Part shown: one piece after another, positions 1 to 10,208 of the stretch
Position numbering within the stretch: the stretch's first letter is position 1
How the letters are laid out: each line of letters starts with the position of its first letter
DNA from: Candidatus Adlerbacteria bacterium
GTDB lineage: Bacteria; Patescibacteriota; Minisyncoccia; Phycocordibacterales; SBAW01
NCBI GenBank assembly: GCA_903900775.1
Contig: CAIUOD010000001.1
Location: 1 to 49,147 of the forward strand
Reading direction: 5' to 3'
Length of the DNA stretch: 49,147 nucleotides
Notes under the pieces: generated by a model
Told to the model about the DNA's origin: nothing
Seen by the model: the letters and a program-made list of their open reading frames with translations, nothing else
Database searches by the model: none
Made by a program: the position numbers and the translations under genes

Positions 1-204
1 GAGTCGTCGGCAACGCGGCTCCGCCCCATTGTGCTCACCACCGTCACCACCGTCATCGGCATGATCCCGCTCGCCGCCTCAAACGCCACCTGGGGCCCAC
101 TCGCATTCTCGGTGATGTTCGGCCTCGCCTTCGCCATCTGCCTCACCCTCGTGCTCATCCCGGTGCTCTTCTTCCGCGCGCCACATCCAAAAAAGACTTT
201 GTAA
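1..204 (+). CDS. C-terminal end of an RND-family efflux transporter (partial, runs off the left edge)
   Basis: Frame 1 translates ESSATRLRPIVLTTVTTVIGMIPLAASNATWGPLAFSVMFGLAFAICLTLVLIPVLFF..., typical of the last TM helices of AcrB/MMPL-type RND pumps; stop TAA at 202-204. Confidence 0.75.
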   Translation, partial: ESSATRLRPIVLTTVTTVIGMIPLAASNATWGPLAFSVMFGLAFAICLTLVLIPVLFFRAPHPKKTL

Positions 205-322
205 GATAAGGACTTTTTGTCCTTCATGAAAAGTTCAGACAATACTTCATATACTTACTTGTTCGTCATTGCCGAAACTTATTGTCAATGAGATTATTAG
301 TATAGTTAGCACCTCACATACT

Positions 323-1030
323 ATGCATCTACTTATTGTCGAGGATGAAGAGAAATTAGCCAAGGCGCTCAAAAAGGGGCTCGAGACCAAAGGGTATGCG
401 GTTGATTGGCTCGCCGATGGCGAGAAGGCACGTAATCGCATTCTTTTATATCGCAACGAGTACGATCTCATTATTCTTGACCTCATGCTCCCCGGCGGCA
501 TGGATGGTGCGGCCATAACCGAGAACGTGCGCAAAGAAGGAGTGACGACGCCGATCGTCATCCTCACTGCGCGCAACGAGACCGAGCACAAGATTGATCT
601 GTTGAATAAGGGGGCAGACGATTATATCGTCAAGCCGTTTTCATTCGAGGAATTACTCGCCCGTATGAATTCGGTATTACGCCGCCCCACCGTTGCCCAG
701 CCGATGGTGCTCAAAGTCGGGCCACTCGAGATGGACACGGCGACCCGAGTAGTGCGCCAGGGTGGTAATGAGGTGCCACTGACACTGAAGGAGTTTGCCC
801 TGCTCGAGTGCTTTATGCGCGAGCCCAACAAAGTGCTCTCGCGGGAACATTTGTTTGACCACGTGTGGGATTTTAATTCGCTCTCCTGGAGCAATGTGCT
901 CGATGTGCACATGAAGAATCTTCGTAAAAAATTAGAATATGAAACAGAAACCAACGAAAGAAGCACCGAGCGACTTTTTGAGACGGTGCGTGGAGTTGGG
1001 TATCGCTTGGCGGGAGAAGTACAAGAGTGA
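323..1030 (+). CDS. OmpR/PhoB-family response regulator (REC + winged helix)
   Basis: MHLLIVEDEEKLAKALKKGLETKG..., DLMLPG phospho-acceptor region, C-terminal trans_reg_C; ATG at 323 preferred over the 269 ORF start. Confidence 0.9.
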   Translation: MHLLIVEDEEKLAKALKKGLETKGYAVDWLADGEKARNRILLYRNEYDLIILDLMLPGGMDGAAITENVRKEGVTTPIVILTARNETEHKIDLLNKGADDYIVKPFSFEELLARMNSVLRRPTVAQPMVLKVGPLEMDTATRVVRQGGNEVPLTLKEFALLECFMREPNKVLSREHLFDHVWDFNSLSWSNVLDVHMKNLRKKLEYETETNERSTERLFETVRGVGYRLAGEVQE

Positions 1031-2000
1031 TCTCTTCTTTCGCACGATAGTCAATATTGGCGCGCTTTCGGCGGCCTTTGTACTCGCGTGCCTCATCGCC
1101 TTCGCGCTCTCGTTTTTAATACAGGCGGTGGCGTGGTATATCTTTGTCGGCATTTTGCTCCTGGCGCTGGCCTTTGTGGTACTTTTGGCCTGGGTGGTGC
1201 TCCGGCCGGTGCGCGATACGCTCCACTATCAAAAATTATTTATCAGCAACATTGCGCACGAGTTGCGCACGCCGCTCTCGATCATTAAAACCTCGACCGA
1301 GGTCGCCCTGCTCGACCATAAGCTCACGCCTTCCTCAAAACAAACGCACGCTGATGTGCTCATTGAACTCGATCGTATTTCTGAAATCATCAACAACCTC
1401 CTCTCTCTCAATCGGCTCACCCGCCCGGAGCGCATCGAATTTAAAAACGTGGATCTGGGGCCACTGCTCGACGAAGTCACTCGCGGACTCTCCTCACTCG
1501 CTCGCGAGCGGGGCATCGAGATGATTGTAAAAAAAGATAGCTATCGAGTCGTGTGGGGTAATGCCACGGCGCTCGAGCAGGTGATGATGAACCTCATCAA
1601 AAACGCCATCAGCTACAATCCCAAGGGCGTGGGTGGAACGGTCACCATCTCTCTGAAACCCGACTATCGCGGATCGATTGTTCTTTCGGTTACCGACACG
1701 GGCATCGGTATCGCGCAGAACGACCTCTTCCACATTTTTGAACCGTTCTATCGTGCCGACACTTCGCGCTCGCGCGATATCAAGAAAAACGGTAGTGGTC
1801 TCGGGCTTACCATCGTCAACGAGTTGGTGAAAGTGCATAACGGCCGGATTCACATACAAAGCATCCCGCGCAAGAGCACCACGGTCTCGGTCTTTTTGCC
1901 ATCGGGTGGCGAGCCGGACCCCACGCATACCCAGACGGTCGATGAACACCAGCAAGGAGGAAGTGAGATTTCCGTAGATTTTTCAAAGCGGGCACAGTAA
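939..2000 (+). CDS. Sensor histidine kinase (two TM, HisKA + HATPase_c)
   Basis: ISNIAHELRTPLSIIKTSTEVAL H-box; DTGIGI and GSGLGLTIV G-boxes; overlaps the response regulator, true start may be further in. Confidence 0.88.
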   Translation: MKQKPTKEAPSDFLRRCVELGIAWREKYKSDLFFRTIVNIGALSAAFVLACLIAFALSFLIQAVAWYIFVGILLLALAFVVLLAWVVLRPVRDTLHYQKLFISNIAHELRTPLSIIKTSTEVALLDHKLTPSSKQTHADVLIELDRISEIINNLLSLNRLTRPERIEFKNVDLGPLLDEVTRGLSSLARERGIEMIVKKDSYRVVWGNATALEQVMMNLIKNAISYNPKGVGGTVTISLKPDYRGSIVLSVTDTGIGIAQNDLFHIFEPFYRADTSRSRDIKKNGSGLGLTIVNELVKVHNGRIHIQSIPRKSTTVSVFLPSGGEPDPTHTQTVDEHQQGGSEISVDFSKRAQ

Positions 2001-2076
2001 TCGATGTGTTTGTCACAGAGTCTTCAGGGCAGGGTCGCTATGATGGCCTGCATTAGTAGTAAGCCGTAAAAATCTT

Positions 2077-2292
2077 ATGGAAAAGTATGAAATGACTTGC
2101 ACGTGTGGGCACGTTACGAGATTGGAGGCCGCCAATGAGGACGAAGCCATCGCGAAGATGAAGGATGCGATGGATAAGAAGGCTATAAAAGAGCATTGGC
2201 GCGAAATGCACCCAGGCAACATTGCTCCTAGCGTCGAAGAGGTCCATCAAATGATTGAACAGGAGCTTATGTTCTCGCCTGCAACTGCCTAG
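2077..2292 (+). CDS. Small DUF1059-like protein
   Basis: 71 aa MEKYEMTCTCGHVTRLEAANEDEAIAKMKDAMDKKAIKEHWREMHPG; small Cys/His protein resembling DUF1059. Confidence 0.6.
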   Translation: MEKYEMTCTCGHVTRLEAANEDEAIAKMKDAMDKKAIKEHWREMHPGNIAPSVEEVHQMIEQELMFSPATA

Positions 2293-2308
2293 TAGTAACT
2301 TTATAGTG

Positions 2309-2350
2309 TAGAAATCGCTCTGAAAATAATGTAAAACAGGGCGATTTCTA
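2309..2350. terminator. Hairpin, probable terminator or structured intergenic element
   Basis: TAGAAATCGCTCTG / CAGGGCGATTTCTA arms (2309-2322, 2337-2350), A-rich loop, one G.T wobble. Confidence 0.55.
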
Positions 2351-2374
2351 TTACATACATATCGCAAAAAGGAA

Positions 2375-4441
2375 GTGGCGCGCTACAACACAACGGGCTA
2401 TGCTGTCTATCACGGTATGGGGTATCTTCACGAACTTACCTCCACTTTTTCTCTTCGATACGCGGGGCGTTTTGTAGCGCTCGCTGGCGCTTATTTTGTA
2501 ACCGCAGAGTTTGGGTTGCATTTTTACGGTGTAGATTTCACGGCGCTTATCTGGCCGCCCGTAGGCATTGCTTTGGCGGCGCTTTTTTTGTGGGGATATG
2601 CGTTGTGGCCGGCGGCGGCTTTAGGGGCATTCGTGTTTGCCCTGTCAGTAGGCGCCTCCCCGGTGGCCGCTCTCGGCATAGTGGCAGGCGGTACGCTCGA
2701 GGTGCTGTTCGGCGCTTATTTTTTACGCGAGATAGTGAAACTGAACCCCACCTTCGGACGAGTGCGGGATGCACTAAGTGTGATAGCTACCAGCGTGATT
2801 GCTCCGATCATCGGCGCTACGGTCGGGGTGGCTGGTTTTGTTTTGAACGGCACCTTGGCGCTTGAGGAGGTGCCCCAAACGTGGTTGTCGTGGTGGCTCG
2901 GTGACGCGCTCGCGATTCTGGTGTTCGTCCCTTTTCTTATCTTTTGGTTTGAAAAACCGTATTTTACGAGGACGCGAAAGCAATTAATTGAAGGGGTGGC
3001 CGCATTCGGGCTCCTATTTCTTGCAAGCGGTTTCGTTTTTTTTGGTCCGTTTATCGAACTGCGCGGGGTCCCGCTACGGCTCGTCTCTATCCCGCTCCTG
3101 TGGATAGCACTACGTATGGGCCTGCGCGGGCTCACTTTCGCGAGCGTATGCACGGCCCTGCTCGCGCTTCACGGAGATGGAAATCTTTTTTCTGCGCAGC
3201 TGTTTGTTGCGACCGCCACGATACTTTTTCTCATCGTCACCTCTGCCATCGAGGAGCGCAATGAAGCTAGGCGCTTGCTAGAAGCCCGCATGCGCGGGCT
3301 GGAGCAGTCGCTTAAAAAAATGAACGTCGAAGATCAGGCGAAGGTCGAATTTCTTGCTATCCTCGCGCACGAATTGCGCAACCCGCTCTCTCCAATCGTG
3401 AGCGCTATTGAGCTGATCCGCATAAACGGGATACGCCCAGAAAACAGCGCACTGTTTGAGACTATCGTGACGCACGTTAAAACGATTAGTCGGCTGCTCG
3501 ACGACTTGCTCGACATATCACGCATCTCGCGCAAGAAATTCCATCTTCAAAAAGAATCAGTCGAGTTGCAGTCGGTTATTAATCATTCTCTCGAGACAGT
3601 GCGCCCGTTCGTCAAAGAGCATCAGCTGACGCTCGAGACCTTCATCCCCGGGGAGCCGATATGGTTGAATGGCGACCCCACGCGGCTTACCCAAGCGTTT
3701 GTAAACATTTTGTACAATGCCGCGAAATATACCAACCAGGGAGGGAAAATCACCGTCATCTGTCGAAATGAGTCGGGTTTTGTGCAGGTCGCGATTCAAG
3801 ACACCGGGGTCGGTATCGAGCCGCACATGCTCGGGAAGATATTTGAGTTGTTTGTACAGGCTAAAGATGCCTCGCCGACTGTCGGGACCGGTCTCGGCAT
3901 CGGGCTCGCGCTCACCAAGCGGTTAGTGGAGTTGCACGACGGCACCATCTCGGTTATAAGCGAAGGCAAGGGGAAGGGGAGCACCTTCACGGTGGTTTTA
4001 CCGAAGCCCAGTCAACTAGTCTTGCCAAAACAGCCGCCGCAAGAGGAGGAGATACCCCTTGTCGCTAAAGAAAAATATACGATTCTTGTCGTCGATGATA
4101 ATGCGGTCGCCGCGCACAGCTTGCAGAAATTGCTCGAATACAGTGGTCACCACGTGGGAGCGGTGCACAATGGTAAGGAGACGTTTGAATACTTCCACCA
4201 ACACAATCCTAAAGTGGTCATCCTGGACATTGGTCTGCCCGACATTAGTGGCTATGAGATAGCAGAGCGTTTGCGCAAGGAGCAAGATCCCTCGCTCCTC
4301 CTCATTGCACTTAGTGGCTATGGACAAAAAGAAGATAAAGAAAAAGCGGCAGAAGCGGGTTTCGATTATCACCTCACCAAGCCCGTTGGTATCAAAGATA
4401 TTGAAGTACTATTTATTGAGCATCAAACGACTCACAAATAA
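2375..4441 (+). CDS. Hybrid sensor histidine kinase: MASE1-like membrane sensor, HisKA, HATPase_c, REC
   Basis: N-terminal multi-TM region with IWPPVGIALAAL; FLAILAHELRNPLSPIVSAIELIR; TGLGIGLALTKRL; VVDDNAVAA and VVILDIGLPDISG receiver. Confidence 0.88.
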   Translation: MARYNTTGYAVYHGMGYLHELTSTFSLRYAGRFVALAGAYFVTAEFGLHFYGVDFTALIWPPVGIALAALFLWGYALWPAAALGAFVFALSVGASPVAALGIVAGGTLEVLFGAYFLREIVKLNPTFGRVRDALSVIATSVIAPIIGATVGVAGFVLNGTLALEEVPQTWLSWWLGDALAILVFVPFLIFWFEKPYFTRTRKQLIEGVAAFGLLFLASGFVFFGPFIELRGVPLRLVSIPLLWIALRMGLRGLTFASVCTALLALHGDGNLFSAQLFVATATILFLIVTSAIEERNEARRLLEARMRGLEQSLKKMNVEDQAKVEFLAILAHELRNPLSPIVSAIELIRINGIRPENSALFETIVTHVKTISRLLDDLLDISRISRKKFHLQKESVELQSVINHSLETVRPFVKEHQLTLETFIPGEPIWLNGDPTRLTQAFVNILYNAAKYTNQGGKITVICRNESGFVQVAIQDTGVGIEPHMLGKIFELFVQAKDASPTVGTGLGIGLALTKRLVELHDGTISVISEGKGKGSTFTVVLPKPSQLVLPKQPPQEEEIPLVAKEKYTILVVDDNAVAAHSLQKLLEYSGHHVGAVHNGKETFEYFHQHNPKVVILDIGLPDISGYEIAERLRKEQDPSLLLIALSGYGQKEDKEKAAEAGFDYHLTKPVGIKDIEVLFIEHQTTHK

Positions 4442-4582
4442 TTTTGATGAGAGAAGTATGAAATCTTCAGCTGTCTTCATGAAAAAATCGTGGGGCTTAA
4501 CACGGCGCTCATTCAGGCGAACTTCATACGAGAATAAAATATATATTGCGGTCAACCGTGTCCGGGCGATACGCTGGGGCAC

Positions 4583-5947
4583 ATGGTTAAAAAAATAATT
4601 TCGCGTTCAGCAGTATCTCTCGCATTAACAAGTTTTATTCTCGCGGGCCTCTTGGGCCTCGCGCCGATTCCCGCCGCGGCCGCAACGGTATCGATTAGCT
4701 CGTGGTGGCCAACCAATGGGGCGCACATGCAGGGCGTACAGCCTTTCAAAGTGATGATCTCGGGGCTCGACGTGTCTCAATACGATATGTTTTGGCAAGT
4801 CGACGGTGGTCAATTGAATTCGATGAACAACAACTACACCGGCTATCAACATAAGGAGGCGTCTGTGGATGTGAGCGGGTGGAAATGGCACGGTAGCGGC
4901 CCGTACGTTATTAATTTTGTTGCGCGTCAAGGCGGCACGGTCATCGCGCAACAATCAGAGACTATCTATATTGATAATAATTTGCCAGTGGCCTCTGCAG
5001 TCCCTGCAAAAGTCACCACTGCCGCACCAGTTGTAACGACTGCATCAACTATACCAGCTACTACGCCGGCAGTAGCGGCGCTTGTCTCGAGCAATAGTAG
5101 CTTGTACGTCATTCCGAATTCCGAGGCAGCAGAACAGGCGGTCATCTGGGCGAGCAGTAATCCGACCGGTGCCATAGCGATGAAGGTGCTCGCTTCGCAG
5201 TCAACCGCCTCGTGGTTCGGTAATTGGAACAGCAACGTAGGGAGCGATGTACATGCCCTCGTTGTCGCCGCGGAGGCCGCAAACAGCATCCCAACGCTCG
5301 TCGCCTACAATATTCCTGAGCGCGATTGTGGTGGATTCTCTGCGGGGGGTGCGAACAATCCTGCTGGTTACACCTCGTGGATACAATCATTCGCGCAAGG
5401 TCTGGGTTCCTCCAAGGCGATTGTTATCTTAGAGCCCGATGCGATCGCGGATATAGGCTGCCTCTCGTCGGCCGACCAAGCGACCCGTTTGAGCCTGCTC
5501 GGGAATGCCGTTTCGACGATCAAAAAAGATCCAAACGCAAAAGTCTACATCGACGCCGGCCATTCAAACTGGATAGACGCGGCTACTATGGCGCGTGAAC
5601 TCTCACAAGCGAATGTCGCGCAGGCTGACGGCTTCTCTCTGAATGTTTCGAACTTCATGTCGAACAGTAGTGAGATTACCTATGGTCAACAAGTCAGTTC
5701 ACAAATTAGCGGTAAGCACTTTGTGGTGGACACCTCACGCAATGGCAACGGCTCAACTGGACAGTGGTGTAATCCCTCGGGGATGGCGATAGGCACGAAG
5801 CCCACGCTCCAGACGGGCAACGCGCTTGTCGACGCCTTCCTCTGGATTAAGACGCCGGGCGAGAGCGATGGCCCATGCAATGGTGGCCCGTCCGCAGGCA
5901 TGTGGTGGCCGAGCTATGCACAGCAGTTAGTACAAAACGCGCACTAA
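4583..5947 (+). CDS. Secreted glycoside hydrolase family 6 protein (endoglucanase/cellobiohydrolase-like) with N-terminal Ig-like region
   Basis: Signal peptide; LVAYNIPERDCGGFSAGGA, AIVILEPDAIADIGCL, VYIDAGHSNWI, FVVDTSRNGNG, FLWIKTPGESDGPC match the GH6 motif series. Confidence 0.88.
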   Translation: MVKKIISRSAVSLALTSFILAGLLGLAPIPAAAATVSISSWWPTNGAHMQGVQPFKVMISGLDVSQYDMFWQVDGGQLNSMNNNYTGYQHKEASVDVSGWKWHGSGPYVINFVARQGGTVIAQQSETIYIDNNLPVASAVPAKVTTAAPVVTTASTIPATTPAVAALVSSNSSLYVIPNSEAAEQAVIWASSNPTGAIAMKVLASQSTASWFGNWNSNVGSDVHALVVAAEAANSIPTLVAYNIPERDCGGFSAGGANNPAGYTSWIQSFAQGLGSSKAIVILEPDAIADIGCLSSADQATRLSLLGNAVSTIKKDPNAKVYIDAGHSNWIDAATMARELSQANVAQADGFSLNVSNFMSNSSEITYGQQVSSQISGKHFVVDTSRNGNGSTGQWCNPSGMAIGTKPTLQTGNALVDAFLWIKTPGESDGPCNGGPSAGMWWPSYAQQLVQNAH

Positions 5948-5990
5948 TCTCTTCATCGAAAGTTCGGGTAGAGGGGGTGAAAATCGATAG

Positions 5991-7175
5991 ATGCAACCGG
6001 CGCAAAAGTCGCCCGAGGACCGATTCTATTGGCTGGGCGGATTTTTGCTTGCCCTCTCTCTGGCGGCGCGGGCGGTTTCTTTGCCTATCATCACCTCTGA
6101 CTACACGTATTTTCTTAGTAAATGGTTCGATATGCTCCAGAATCACCCGGGGTTCACCGCGTTTGCCATACCGTTTTCGGATTATGCTCCGATGTACTTA
6201 TATTTTATAAAACTTCTGACGTTCGTACCGATGCCAAGCCTTTATAGCATCAAACTGCTCTCGATGCTGTTTGACGTTGCCGTGGCAATGACGACATATT
6301 TCATCATTAAAAAAACGGCACCGCGCGCGTATACCGAAGGGCAATTATTTTTTGCATTTGCACTTGTGTTTTCTATCCCAACCTTTGTTCTCAATAGCTC
6401 GCTGTGGGGGCAATCCGACGCAGTGTATGCCGCGGGCGTGCTTGTATGTCTCTACTTTGTACTCACCGACCGACCACTACCAGCGATCGTGGCTTTTTCT
6501 TTTGCGTTTTCAATAAAACTGCAAGCAATATTTTTCTTGCCGGTTTTGGTGGGTTATTGCTTGCGTAAAGAAAAAAGCGCCGGCTACCTGCTTTTCATAC
6601 CACTCCTCTATTTTGTCTCGATTATTCCTGCGCGCCTCGGGGGCGGCTCGCTCGGGAGTTTGTTGCTTGTGTATGCGCACGAGACGGCCGAATATCCTTC
6701 GCTCAGTGTGTCGGCCCAAAGCATCTTCGCGCTACTCGGCAATTATCAGTTCACTCCGTTTGCCGAGCATTACCTCTTCTTGGCAGGGCTCGTGGCGGCG
6801 GGGCTCTGTGCTCTCGGTGTTGCCGCGCTTGTCTATCATTTTGAAAATCTTTCTGCCCGAGGAATGGTAATGCTCTCTCTGGTGTGTGTGGTGCTCCTGC
6901 CGTATTTGTTGCCGCGCATGCATGAGCGCTATTTTTATCTCGCCGATTTGTTCTCGGTTCTCTATGTCTTTTACAATCCGCGCCGCTGGTATGTCCCCCT
7001 ACTTATCGTCGGGACATCACTCGTGTCCTATATGGCGTTTCTTTCGCAAGTGTCGTGGTTTAGCCATCTGCGTGTCAGCTTGTTTTACCCGAGCCTCGTG
7101 CTCCTGCCGACCATAGCGATACTGCTGTTCGAGAGTTATCGCGCGGTGGCCGCCTCCGATACCGCCGTGTCATAG
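5991..7175 (+). CDS. Multi-TM glycosyltransferase (GT87/mannosyltransferase-like)
   Basis: Polytopic; SDYTYFLSKWFDML...YAPMYLYFIKLL and SSLWGQSDAVYAA typical of GT-C enzymes. Confidence 0.7.
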   Translation: MQPAQKSPEDRFYWLGGFLLALSLAARAVSLPIITSDYTYFLSKWFDMLQNHPGFTAFAIPFSDYAPMYLYFIKLLTFVPMPSLYSIKLLSMLFDVAVAMTTYFIIKKTAPRAYTEGQLFFAFALVFSIPTFVLNSSLWGQSDAVYAAGVLVCLYFVLTDRPLPAIVAFSFAFSIKLQAIFFLPVLVGYCLRKEKSAGYLLFIPLLYFVSIIPARLGGGSLGSLLLVYAHETAEYPSLSVSAQSIFALLGNYQFTPFAEHYLFLAGLVAAGLCALGVAALVYHFENLSARGMVMLSLVCVVLLPYLLPRMHERYFYLADLFSVLYVFYNPRRWYVPLLIVGTSLVSYMAFLSQVSWFSHLRVSLFYPSLVLLPTIAILLFESYRAVAASDTAVS

Positions 7176-8635
7176 CGGAGCCGATATACATACAGATTGA
7201 GGTCCGGTGAAAATGTTTCTTGATAGATGCGCTGGTAGTGCGTATCGAAATAATTTTTTATGCTGCCTTCGTAACCCTGATCGTAGCTCAACAGCAAGTA
7301 GACGTTTTGATCGCCGCTCGTCGTCTGCAAGATCTGGGAGCCGAGTGTGCCCTCCGAGAAGGCTGGTATGGGGCCGTAGGCGTACTGATTCCACACGGGG
7401 AGCGTCGAGATGGATGACGGCCCTCGATAATAATATTGCACCGGGTAGACGGTGAACGGCGCAGAAAGGATGATGGCGTCTTGCGCGGTGGTGTGCGCAT
7501 TGAGATACTCGGCCGCACCCTCATAATTTTCTTTAACCGGGGTCGTGGGGCTGGCTATCTCGATCCCGAGTGTCACGAGCATGAGCACAGCGAGGGAATA
7601 GCGAGCCACACTGGCAAAGCGCGGCTCATAATTACTGAATAGACTCGCGAGCAACAAATAGAGAGAAGGCACCGTGAAGATAAGATAGCGGCTCACGAAT
7701 ACGGGCGCGATGATAAAACTTCCAAAGAAGGCAATCGCGAAGGAAACAATAATCGTCGTTAAAAAATACGCGGTCTCTGGCATCATACGATAGCTGCGCC
7801 GTAGCGTAAAGAGTCCGAAGATAACGGCAATGGGCCAGAGCGACAAAACGAACGTATTGATGTTGTCGTTTTGGAACCCGAACAAGAATTGAGAAAACGC
7901 GCTAAAGAGGTTAACGCTGGTGGGTGCCACGAGTGCCGGCTCTTCAAAGCCGGCCTGCCCCAGATGGAATACATACCAGCCCCACGGCGCGACTGCTCCC
8001 ACTACCACGACCACAGCAAATGCGAAGCGCTTGAGTGAGCCTTTAGGGAAGAGGTCTTGGCGTAGAAAATAAAAAGTAGCTTGCGCAGCTAACGACAGGA
8101 AAAAGAAATAGTGTGAGAAGATGCCGGCCACCGCTGTTGCGATATAGCCGACCCACACCTGCTCGCTCGGCACGGTATCTTTAAAAATACGAATGAAGAA
8201 ATATTGGTTCAGGATAACGAAAAACGTGAAAAGTGTGTACATGCGAATTTCGTTGCCGTACCAATTCATAAACGGCGAAATAGAAAATAAAAAAGCGGTG
8301 AAGAGTCCGACGGTGCGACCATACGCAAGCTTGCCGACCATATAGAGGGCCGGAATACTCGCTAAATAAAAGAGGAGCGAGAGTATTCGCGCTAGGGGTA
8401 CGGTGTTGCCGAGATAGAGAATCCAAAAATGAAGCAGTAGGTGGTAGAGCGGCACGTGCACGTCGCCAGCCACGATGGTAAATATCTCAAGAACCTGGCG
8501 GCTCACTTGCCAGAGGCTCTGTGACTCGTCGAGTCGCAGGCTCTGCCCCATGAAGAAAAAATACGAGAGCGCCACGGGTATGCATGTCACGCAGGCAAGC
8601 AGAGAAAAAGTTTTAATTCTTTCTGATCGAGTCAT
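7136..8635 (-). CDS. GT39/PMT-like polytopic glycosyltransferase
   Basis: LRLDESQSLW...GDVHVPLYHLLLHFW GT-C acidic loop motif, many TM helices; C-terminus overlaps the convergent 5991-7175 gene. Confidence 0.75.
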   Translation of the reverse strand: MTRSERIKTFSLLACVTCIPVALSYFFFMGQSLRLDESQSLWQVSRQVLEIFTIVAGDVHVPLYHLLLHFWILYLGNTVPLARILSLLFYLASIPALYMVGKLAYGRTVGLFTAFLFSISPFMNWYGNEIRMYTLFTFFVILNQYFFIRIFKDTVPSEQVWVGYIATAVAGIFSHYFFFLSLAAQATFYFLRQDLFPKGSLKRFAFAVVVVVGAVAPWGWYVFHLGQAGFEEPALVAPTSVNLFSAFSQFLFGFQNDNINTFVLSLWPIAVIFGLFTLRRSYRMMPETAYFLTTIIVSFAIAFFGSFIIAPVFVSRYLIFTVPSLYLLLASLFSNYEPRFASVARYSLAVLMLVTLGIEIASPTTPVKENYEGAAEYLNAHTTAQDAIILSAPFTVYPVQYYYRGPSSISTLPVWNQYAYGPIPAFSEGTLGSQILQTTSGDQNVYLLLSYDQGYEGSIKNYFDTHYQRIYQETFSPDLNLYVYRLRYDTAVSEAATAR

Positions 8636-10181
8636 ACGGATTTTTTTGTGAAATAGGTGCCGACGCAGAGCGTAATTCTCCCTGTGCCACTCGAGTTGGG
8701 AGCGCGGCGCGGATAAACGGCAAGAACACGACGATGTTGAGAAGCGCCCACGCCGTGTTGTTGATGAGCGAGGCAGAAAATCCTTCTCTTGTGAGTGCCA
8801 CTATAATGCCAATGGCGACCACGCCAACATAGGCGATATGCCATCTCACCAATGGCAAAAAATTTCCCTGCACCCAGTTTTTGTCTGTAATCGAGAACGC
8901 CGAACGTTGGAAGGTTGCCGCAGAGTAGAGAGCGCGCAGATGGATATTAAATCCGCCCATAGAAAATCCGAGGCTCGAAAAGGTGAAAGTAAAATTTGAT
9001 GATCGTTGAATAACGTACAAAGTAAAGAAGAAGTACGGCAAAAAGATTGCGGCAAGAAGCATGCCGTTTATGAGTACCGGTACCATCCCGGTGTAGAAGA
9101 AAACAATGGGCAGGAGGGCATCGATCACGACAAAAAGCCCCGACAAATAAAAACTTGCCGAAGAGAGATATTGGATGCGTTGCGCCCACGAAAGCCCGCG
9201 CATAAATAGCGGATTGTAACGGAAGATGACATCGAGCGCGCCACGTGCCCAACGAAATTGCTGTTTAGAATAGGAGAGCAGGTCTTCGGTTGCCAAACCC
9301 TCGGCTAAGACCTCACCCAGATAGATCGAGCGGTATCCTTTAGCGTGCATGAGGAGGCCGGTGATAAAATCCTCGGCGATTGATTCGGTGCACATGCCAC
9401 CGACCGAGAAGAGAGCTTCGCGGGAAATGAGCATGTTGGTGCCGCACATGGTGGCGCTGTTGAGACGATTTTTACCTTTACAAATCGGCCCAAAAAAAAG
9501 CTCCTGCTGCTCCCACGAACTTTTAGTCAGATAATTCTCGGCATAATTTTTATAGAACTGCGGCGTCTGAACAAAGCCAACTTTGGGGTCGACGAAATAC
9601 GATGCAGTCTTCGCCAAGAAATCGGAATGCGGCACATGGTCGGCGTCGAATATTGCCACGAGGGGATTGCTCGTGAGCCGGAGTGCGTTGTTGATGTTGC
9701 CCGCTTTGGCGCCACCAGGCACCGTGCGCGTGATGCAGTGCACACCCAAGCTCGAGGCGAGCGCTTCTATCTCGCGCCAATTGCTCTTGTCGGCCACATA
9801 GCCATCGTTAAGGATGTGGATGTTAAAATTGGGATAATCCATGGCGCGTGCGGCCACAACCGTCTTCCGTACCATCTCGGTCGGCTCTCCTGCGACCGTG
9901 ATAAAAACGTCTGCCGGTGGGTGGTGCTCAGCGTCTCTGGGTGCACTATATGACGTCTCCCATACCGTGTAGAGAAATGTTAGTACCTGCCAGATATGGA
10001 AAACCTCTCCCGCGATAAGGAGCGAGAAGAGCAGGCGATTGCCGATGGGAAAGAAGAACGCAAGTACAAAAAAGTAGGTTACCGCAAAGAGCATGTTGAG
10101 CGCGAGGAGCTCTTTGGGAGGATCCGTTTTGAGGAAATCCTTTCGCATCTCCACATAATCATTTTCGCTGTAGGGGCTCAT
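8613..10181 (-). CDS. Processive GT2, cellulose synthase (BcsA)-like catalytic subunit without PilZ
   Basis: VFITVAGEPTEMVRKTV, FDADHVPHSDFLAK, SIAEDFITGLLMHAKG, QQFRWARGALDV (QxxRW); TM helices both sides; no RxxxR/PilZ C-terminus. Confidence 0.88.
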   Translation of the reverse strand: MSPYSENDYVEMRKDFLKTDPPKELLALNMLFAVTYFFVLAFFFPIGNRLLFSLLIAGEVFHIWQVLTFLYTVWETSYSAPRDAEHHPPADVFITVAGEPTEMVRKTVVAARAMDYPNFNIHILNDGYVADKSNWREIEALASSLGVHCITRTVPGGAKAGNINNALRLTSNPLVAIFDADHVPHSDFLAKTASYFVDPKVGFVQTPQFYKNYAENYLTKSSWEQQELFFGPICKGKNRLNSATMCGTNMLISREALFSVGGMCTESIAEDFITGLLMHAKGYRSIYLGEVLAEGLATEDLLSYSKQQFRWARGALDVIFRYNPLFMRGLSWAQRIQYLSSASFYLSGLFVVIDALLPIVFFYTGMVPVLINGMLLAAIFLPYFFFTLYVIQRSSNFTFTFSSLGFSMGGFNIHLRALYSAATFQRSAFSITDKNWVQGNFLPLVRWHIAYVGVVAIGIIVALTREGFSASLINNTAWALLNIVVFLPFIRAALPTRVAQGELRSASAPISQKNPYDSIRKN

Positions 10182-10208
10182 AAAAATATAATGCTGGATT
10201 GTTGATGA

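Noticed and set aside
939-1030. Overlap of response regulator and histidine kinase as programmed overlap
   Set aside because: More likely the kinase starts at a downstream alternative codon; there is no evidence of a recoding signal.
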